From Chryseobacterium sp. JM1 (GTDB lineage Bacteria > Bacteroidota > Bacteroidia > Flavobacteriales > Weeksellaceae): a stretch of DNA of 64,000 nt. A program made the translations under genes and the position numbers. Location of the stretch: positions 1-64,000 of the forward strand of contig NZ_JPRN01000019.1 of the NCBI RefSeq assembly GCF_000737715.1. Reading direction: 5' to 3'. Every line of letters begins with the position of its first letter. Positions within the stretch are counted from its first letter, which is position 1. Below the pieces are notes generated by a model. It had not been told where the DNA came from, ran no database searches, and worked only from the letters and a program-made list of their open reading frames with translations. Shown one piece after another: positions 60,458 through 64,000 of this stretch.

Positions 60458-61313
60458 CATCGTAATAATTAAAATAATAGGCTGTAAGGTTCCAGATAAT
60501 CATTATTGAGGCAAAAAAATACAGGTTAAAAAGTACTATTATGCCTACATGCATTCCAATAGTTAAAAATAACCATACTTTCCTGGTACGATTTATATTA
60601 ATAAATACCGGATAAAGTATTTCTATTATTAAGGTTATCCATCCCAATATAATATAAACTATGGGATTATCTGTTATAGAATTCAGTTCAATATATCTTG
60701 TAAAATTCGGCAAATGGGATGCTTTCCAGATTGATTCTCCATTCCACCAATTGAATCCCAATATTTTATCAAAACCTGAAAAAAAATAAGAGATACATAA
60801 ATGCCACTGAATGGTTCTTTTGAAAATAGTAAAATCTCTTTTTTTTGTATTTAATTGAGAAAATTTGATATCTGAAGGAAAGAAAATAATATAAAATAAA
60901 GACATACTTTCAAAATAGTCTGCTCCATAGGAAAACTGTATGCCTGACTTAACAACGGATATCTGAAGAAAAAGTAAAAGCAAAGCGGAAACCCTGCTGT
61001 AAAAACCTAAAATGATACAAATGCATAAAGCAACAAAAGTACCTTTAAAAATAAGTAGCGAAGAATTATAGGTGAAATACTTTTCTAAAAATAATAATAT
61101 ATCTGTTGTGGTAACATATTTTGTGCCTTCAAAAGCTCTGTTAAGCTCAATCGGGATAATGCTGTTCTTCCCATATAACAAATCAAAATCCTGCCAGTAA
61201 GAAATAAAATGCAACAGGATCACCATTCCTATGGAAACCCTGAAAAATAAGATAAACTCCGGATTATAGAAAATTTCCTTCAGTTTAAATTTTTCCTGTA
61301 CGCTATCTAACAC
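60444..61313 (-). CDS. HTTM-domain (SdpB-like) membrane protein
   Basis: A 289-residue protein with about seven or eight membrane helices. Features of HTTM (gamma-carboxylase-like) proteins are an early membrane His (MVILLHFISYWQDFD), a central FKRTIQWHLCISYFFSGFDK and a late GMHVGIIVLFNLYFFASIM. SdpB of Bacillus, needed to mature the Sdp toxin, has this fold. It overlaps the SdpA-like gene by 11 bp. Confidence 0.72.
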   Translation of the reverse strand: MLDSVQEKFKLKEIFYNPEFILFFRVSIGMVILLHFISYWQDFDLLYGKNSIIPIELNRAFEGTKYVTTTDILLFLEKYFTYNSSLLIFKGTFVALCICIILGFYSRVSALLLLFLQISVVKSGIQFSYGADYFESMSLFYIIFFPSDIKFSQLNTKKRDFTIFKRTIQWHLCISYFFSGFDKILGFNWWNGESIWKASHLPNFTRYIELNSITDNPIVYIILGWITLIIEILYPVFININRTRKVWLFLTIGMHVGIIVLFNLYFFASIMIIWNLTAYYFNYYDDEKV

Positions 61314-61827
61314 TGTCTATTGGTATTAAATTAATCCTCTTATCAGAACTATAAAGCCTCGGAAAATCATAAAGATAGACTTTTGTCTCACAATCATTTA
61401 TATTATGTTTTTTTCTAAATGATGCATTTATTTGTTTCAGTACTGCTTTATTGTAGCTTATTTTTTCCTTATTTTTTGGAGACCATCCATTTTTGATATT
61501 CTCTAAAAAAATACCGTTTGCATTTAGAAATCTTAATTTCCCTTCTCTGGTCTGTAAGAAACCAGAACTTACAAAAGATCCTTCATTATATTTTGTAAGA
61601 ATAATGAAATCACTGGAAACATTGGGTGCAAAGAAGCCATACCCGGTGTTAAAGCCTGTATAATACCAAAAATAATGGCCTATATCATTGACATCTGCTA
61701 TTTTTTTTGTTGCCTCATTTCTTTCATAATCATAAAAGGTACAAAAGCCTTCAGTGGTTGAGCTTATCCCGTTTATGATCAATTTTGTAATGATTATCAC
61801 AAATAGGGTTATATTAATATATTTCAT
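61303..61827 (-). CDS. SdpA-like membrane-anchored protein
   Basis: 174 residues: one N-terminal membrane helix (ITLFVIIITKLIINGI) and an exported domain with FNTGYGFFAPNVSSDF. This resembles the W-G-F-F-x-x-x-P element of SdpA and the FAPN motif of proteins that accompany HTTM proteins. Overlap with the HTTM gene supports a two-protein complex. Similarity is by motif and context only. Confidence 0.55.
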   Translation of the reverse strand: MKYINITLFVIIITKLIINGISSTTEGFCTFYDYERNEATKKIADVNDIGHYFWYYTGFNTGYGFFAPNVSSDFIILTKYNEGSFVSSGFLQTREGKLRFLNANGIFLENIKNGWSPKNKEKISYNKAVLKQINASFRKKHNINDCETKVYLYDFPRLYSSDKRINLIPIDSVR

Positions 61828-61839
61828 TGTATAAGTTGT

Positions 61840-61874
61840 AAAAAAAGTTCCTCACATAAAAATGCAAGGAACTT
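61840..61874 (-). terminator. Hairpin terminator between the peptide gene and the sdpA-like gene
   Basis: On the minus strand AAGTTCCT pairs with AGGAACTT and is followed by a run of T, 22 bp after the peptide gene and 13 bp before the next start. Partial read-through would yield much more peptide mRNA than mRNA for the membrane proteins. Confidence 0.72.
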
Positions 61875-61895
61875 ACATATCTTACAAATCTTGAA

Positions 61896-62183
61896 CTATC
61901 TGTTATATTTGTCAATGATCCTTTGTAATTGTGCTTGTTGTACGGGCACATCAGGGTGGTTTAAAGATTTGGTTTTGCATTCATTGCTTATACCCTGTGT
62001 ATCACAGAATGTCCATCCAACCACTAATTCGCCTAGTTTTTTCAAATCAGCTTCAGAGATTTTGCTGGTGTCTTTAATTAAAATAGTTTTTCCATCACTT
62101 TCAATTACTTTTTCTTTGTCGCCTGTAAAAGACATTAACATAAGTGATAAAACACCTGCGCTTAAAAAGATTATTTTTTTCAT
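61896..62183 (-). CDS. Small secreted two-cysteine peptide precursor
   Basis: 95 residues: a signal peptide (MKKIIFLSAGVLSLMLMSF) and a mature part of about 75 residues with two Cys in WTFCDTQGISNECKTKS, able to form a small disulfide loop, and an ending QRIIDKYNR. The mature Sdp toxin of Bacillus also has one small disulfide loop, but there is no clear sequence match. Being first in an operon with SdpA/SdpB-like proteins makes it the candidate product; a bacteriocin role is inference. Confidence 0.65.
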   Translation of the reverse strand: MKKIIFLSAGVLSLMLMSFTGDKEKVIESDGKTILIKDTSKISEADLKKLGELVVGWTFCDTQGISNECKTKSLNHPDVPVQQAQLQRIIDKYNR

Positions 62184-62366
62184 GACATATTAATTTATTT
62201 TGTTCCTTTGGTCTTGAACGTTAAAATGACCCTATACAAATTTTATCGTGTTCGCATAATCTCACTATCTGTTGATTTTTTTTAAAGGTTCAAAAGAAAA
62301 CCCGAGAATCACAATTAGTACTAATAATGGATATTATAACGACACAAACATATTTAACAAATATGA

Positions 62367-62396
62367 AATAAAGTATGATTTAAATCACACTTTATT
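62367..62396. promoter_or_regulatory. 30-bp near-perfect palindrome, Crp/Fnr-type dyad
   Basis: The centre is TGATTTAAATCA; the arms AATAAAGT and ACTTTATT also pair, so 14 of 15 pairs match. The inner part, TGTGA-N6-TCATA on the minus strand, resembles a CRP site (TGTGA-N6-TCACA). It lies 8 bp after the Crp/Fnr gene and about 180 bp before the peptide gene. Confidence 0.6.
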
Positions 62397-62403
62397 GAAT
62401 TCG

Positions 62404-62979
62404 TTACCAAATTTTTTTATGCCTCACTAAAGTTTCTCTGGAAATTGACAGAAACGAAGCTAAAATTTTATCATTTAATTTAAATACAAGATCAGGAAAG
62501 TGTTCCTTAAAGTATTTCATTTTAAGGGAAATATCAACAATATTGCTGAGCTGAAGTTTTTTCATATGCATATTACTATATTCTTCAAGCACTTTGATAT
62601 AAATCTTTTTAAAATTTTCAGATGAATTTAACAGTGAATCAAAATTATTCTTTGTAATGAATAGTAAAAATGAATCTGTAAGGCTTTCTATTATTTCCTG
62701 ATTGATATTCTGATCCCTGAATCCAACAATATCCGTTAAAAAGTTACCCTCCCAGGCTATCATCCTGGTCACCTCGTTTCCTTTGTCATTAATGGAGTAT
62801 GCTCTTATAAATCCTTCTATTACAAAGAAAAGTTTATTACACGAAGAATTTTGTCCCACTAATATTTCTTTTTTCTTAGTTTTTTGAAATATAAATTTAG
62901 CTGCTATGTCTACTTCATCTTCCCTGGAAATTTCTCCATAATTCTTTAATAATTTAATTAATTTTTCATGTGTCATCAT
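62404..62979 (-). CDS. Crp/Fnr-family regulator next to the peptide operon
   Basis: 191 residues: sensor barrel (LFFVIEGFIRAYSINDKGNE), dimer helix and C-terminal HTH (KLNDKILASFLSISRETLVRHKK). It is AT-rich in codon use, like the other genes of this segment. It is encoded upstream of and in the same direction as the peptide operon, with a Crp-like palindrome between them. Confidence 0.85.
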   Translation of the reverse strand: MMTHEKLIKLLKNYGEISREDEVDIAAKFIFQKTKKKEILVGQNSSCNKLFFVIEGFIRAYSINDKGNEVTRMIAWEGNFLTDIVGFRDQNINQEIIESLTDSFLLFITKNNFDSLLNSSENFKKIYIKVLEEYSNMHMKKLQLSNIVDISLKMKYFKEHFPDLVFKLNDKILASFLSISRETLVRHKKIW

Positions 62980-63372
62980 TAGTTTTTCGTATATATTGGT
63001 TGTATTAAAATTTATTCAGGTATCATACTTCTAATTGTTTATTGATTTAATAGTATCTATAGTGCAGTATAAAAATTATTCAAATTATTTAAAAAAATAA
63101 AATTCTGATTATTAATATATAAATTACACATAGTTTTGAGCTAAACTACAAATTAATTCTTAAAGAAGTGACTAAAACATCTGAATTTGAAAATTTAATA
63201 ATTTAATTTTTCAAACCAAAATATTTGATTCACAATTAATTATCCCTAGTGCTTTAATAGAGTTCAACTCCATAAATTCTGAATAGAGATTGTAAAGAAA
63301 AGGATTTGAAAATGTATTAAAATAGAAGGTATACTTATAACAAAAGACATCAAAATTATTTCCGTTTATTGA
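62980..63372. other. AT-rich region without a recognised gene
   Basis: About 390 bp, very rich in A and T, upstream of the Crp/Fnr gene. A short palindrome (GAAAATTTAATAATTTAA and its mirror) lies near 63190-63215. Nothing gene-like is seen. Confidence 0.5.
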
Positions 63373-63546
63373 AAATGCGAGCTAATCACAAAGACTAAAG
63401 TCCCAATTGATCAATTCAAAAAACAGAAAGATCGAAGTGTTTTTCTATCAATATGTTGTTTATTTATGACAGGAAGTCATTATACTCAACTCGAAGAGTT
63501 TAATACAAGAATTTTGGCTAAAATTATACCACTCACAAGTATTTAA
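63373..63546 (+). pseudogene. Possible gene relic
   Basis: A 57-codon open frame without an early start codon reads KCELITKTKVPIDQFKKQK, then FMTGSHYTQLEEFNTRILAK and IIPLTSI before TAA. It looks more protein-like than its surroundings but I cannot name a family. It may be the tail of a decayed gene. Confidence 0.25.
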
Positions 63547-63571
63547 AATCTCAATAAATTTATTTTTAAAG

Positions 63572-63603
63572 AGATCCTGCGGGAAAAGCCTTATCATAAT
63601 GAT
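63572..63603 (+). pseudogene. Degenerate copy of the rlmH 3' end
   Basis: AGATCCTGC-GGGAAAAGCCTTA-type sequence matches 59543-59574 of rlmH with one base lost, one gained and two transitions. In one frame it reads EILREKPYHND and TAA (ending 63606), against QILQGKPYHND in RlmH. No more of rlmH is present. Confidence 0.75.
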
Positions 63604-63633
63604 TAAAACTTTTCTGGGTTTCAGAATGAATAT

Positions 63634-64000
63634 CTAAACTTTTAACCCAATCTGCCTTTTCGCTTCGCCAATCACAAAAGCAACGGAATTGGCAATATTA
63701 AAGCTTCGGATCAGTTTTGACATCGGAATGGTGAGATGATTCCCGAAATGATCCAGAACTTCTTTACTCAAACCTACACTTTCCTTACCGAACACCAGCC
63801 AGTCGCCATCCTGAAATTCATTTTCCAGATAGGATTTTTCAGCATGTGAACTCATTAAGAAAACGCGGGATGGATCTGGAATACATTTAATCCACTCCTC
63901 CACATTTGCATATTCCGTAACATCAAGATGCACCCAATAATCCAAACCGGAACGTTTCAGGTTTTTATCATTGATGACAAATCCAAATGGGTGAACCAGG
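63634..64000 (-). CDS. trmL: tRNA (cytidine/uridine-34-2'-O)-methyltransferase, cut by the window end
   Basis: About 121 codons are visible; the 5' end lies beyond the window. The open frame continues upstream of the internal Met at 63945 to the edge (LVHPFGFVINDKNLKRSGLD). TrmL/SPOUT signatures are LVFGKESVGLSKEVLDH, TIPMSKLIRSFNIANSVAFVIGEAKRQ. It methylates the wobble position of leucine tRNAs. Confidence 0.92.
   Translation of the reverse strand, partial: LVHPFGFVINDKNLKRSGLDYWVHLDVTEYANVEEWIKCIPDPSRVFLMSSHAEKSYLENEFQDGDWLVFGKESVGLSKEVLDHFGNHLTIPMSKLIRSFNIANSVAFVIGEAKRQIGLKV

Noticed and set aside
1..64000. tRNA, rRNA and classic riboswitches
   Set aside because: No cloverleaf, rRNA core or known riboswitch core was recognised by eye on either strand; a covariance-model search would be needed to exclude small RNAs.

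Overview
The window looks like a chromosomal segment of a low-GC Bacteroidota, most likely a Chryseobacterium-type member of the Flavobacteriia/Weeksellaceae. The evidence is: promoters of the Bacteroidota type (TTTG, about 19-20 bp, TAnnTTTG); proteins ending in type IX secretion (T9SS) sorting domains; GLPGLI, DUF2911 and DUF1203 family proteins; an argF'-type carbamoyltransferase inside a full arg cluster; and many AT-rich palindromic intergenic repeats. No rRNA, tRNA, CRISPR array or intact insertion sequence was recognised.

Layout. 1-1000: gene-poor, with a 270-bp sequence duplicated in tandem that carries a palindromic 93-bp repeat. 1023-14382: housekeeping and small metabolic genes (T9SS cargo protein, trxB, holA, HAD phosphatase, hydrolases, cupin, acetyltransferase, DinB-like and Crp/Fnr proteins) separated by dispersed palindromic repeats. 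14501-19023 (minus): an iron operon of TonB receptor, PepSY membrane protein and Fes/IroE-like esterase. 19179-23080 (minus): an Ada alkylation-repair operon, plus a DUF1203 gene that shares a 28-bp upstream box with it. 23092-24925: a rhomboid gene lying between two copies of the carB 3' end. 24951-30824 (minus): pyrB-carA-carB, with a four-helix-bundle gene inside an inverted-repeat element between carA and carB, and an attenuator with a candidate leader peptide ahead of pyrB. 31524-40404 (minus): a complete arginine cluster (GNAT, argG, argC, argD, argF', argB, argE, argH), divergent from a zinc-ribbon/HTH protein related to IS1 InsA. 41308-51929 (plus): a carboxylate uptake and activation locus (porin, MFS permease, symporter-histidine kinase fusion, receiver-only regulator, PrpE-like and Acs ligases). 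52386-59577: T9SS cargo protein, rel/spoT, nhaA, brkB-like gene, rlmH. 59578-63606: an AT-rich segment with a compact four-gene operon (small secreted two-cysteine peptide, SdpA-like protein, HTTM/SdpB-like membrane protein, GLPGLI protein) and a Crp/Fnr regulator. It is bounded by the rlmH 3' end and a degenerate second copy of that end. 63634-64000: trmL, cut by the window edge.

The most interesting items are the SdpAB-like operon and its rlmH-end bracketing, the pyrB leader that resembles E. coli pyrBI attenuation, the inverted-repeat element carrying the four-helix-bundle gene (with a gene-less relative at 8962-9050), and the shared 28-bp box in the Ada region. All functional calls come from reading sequence and from memory of protein families; no database search was run.
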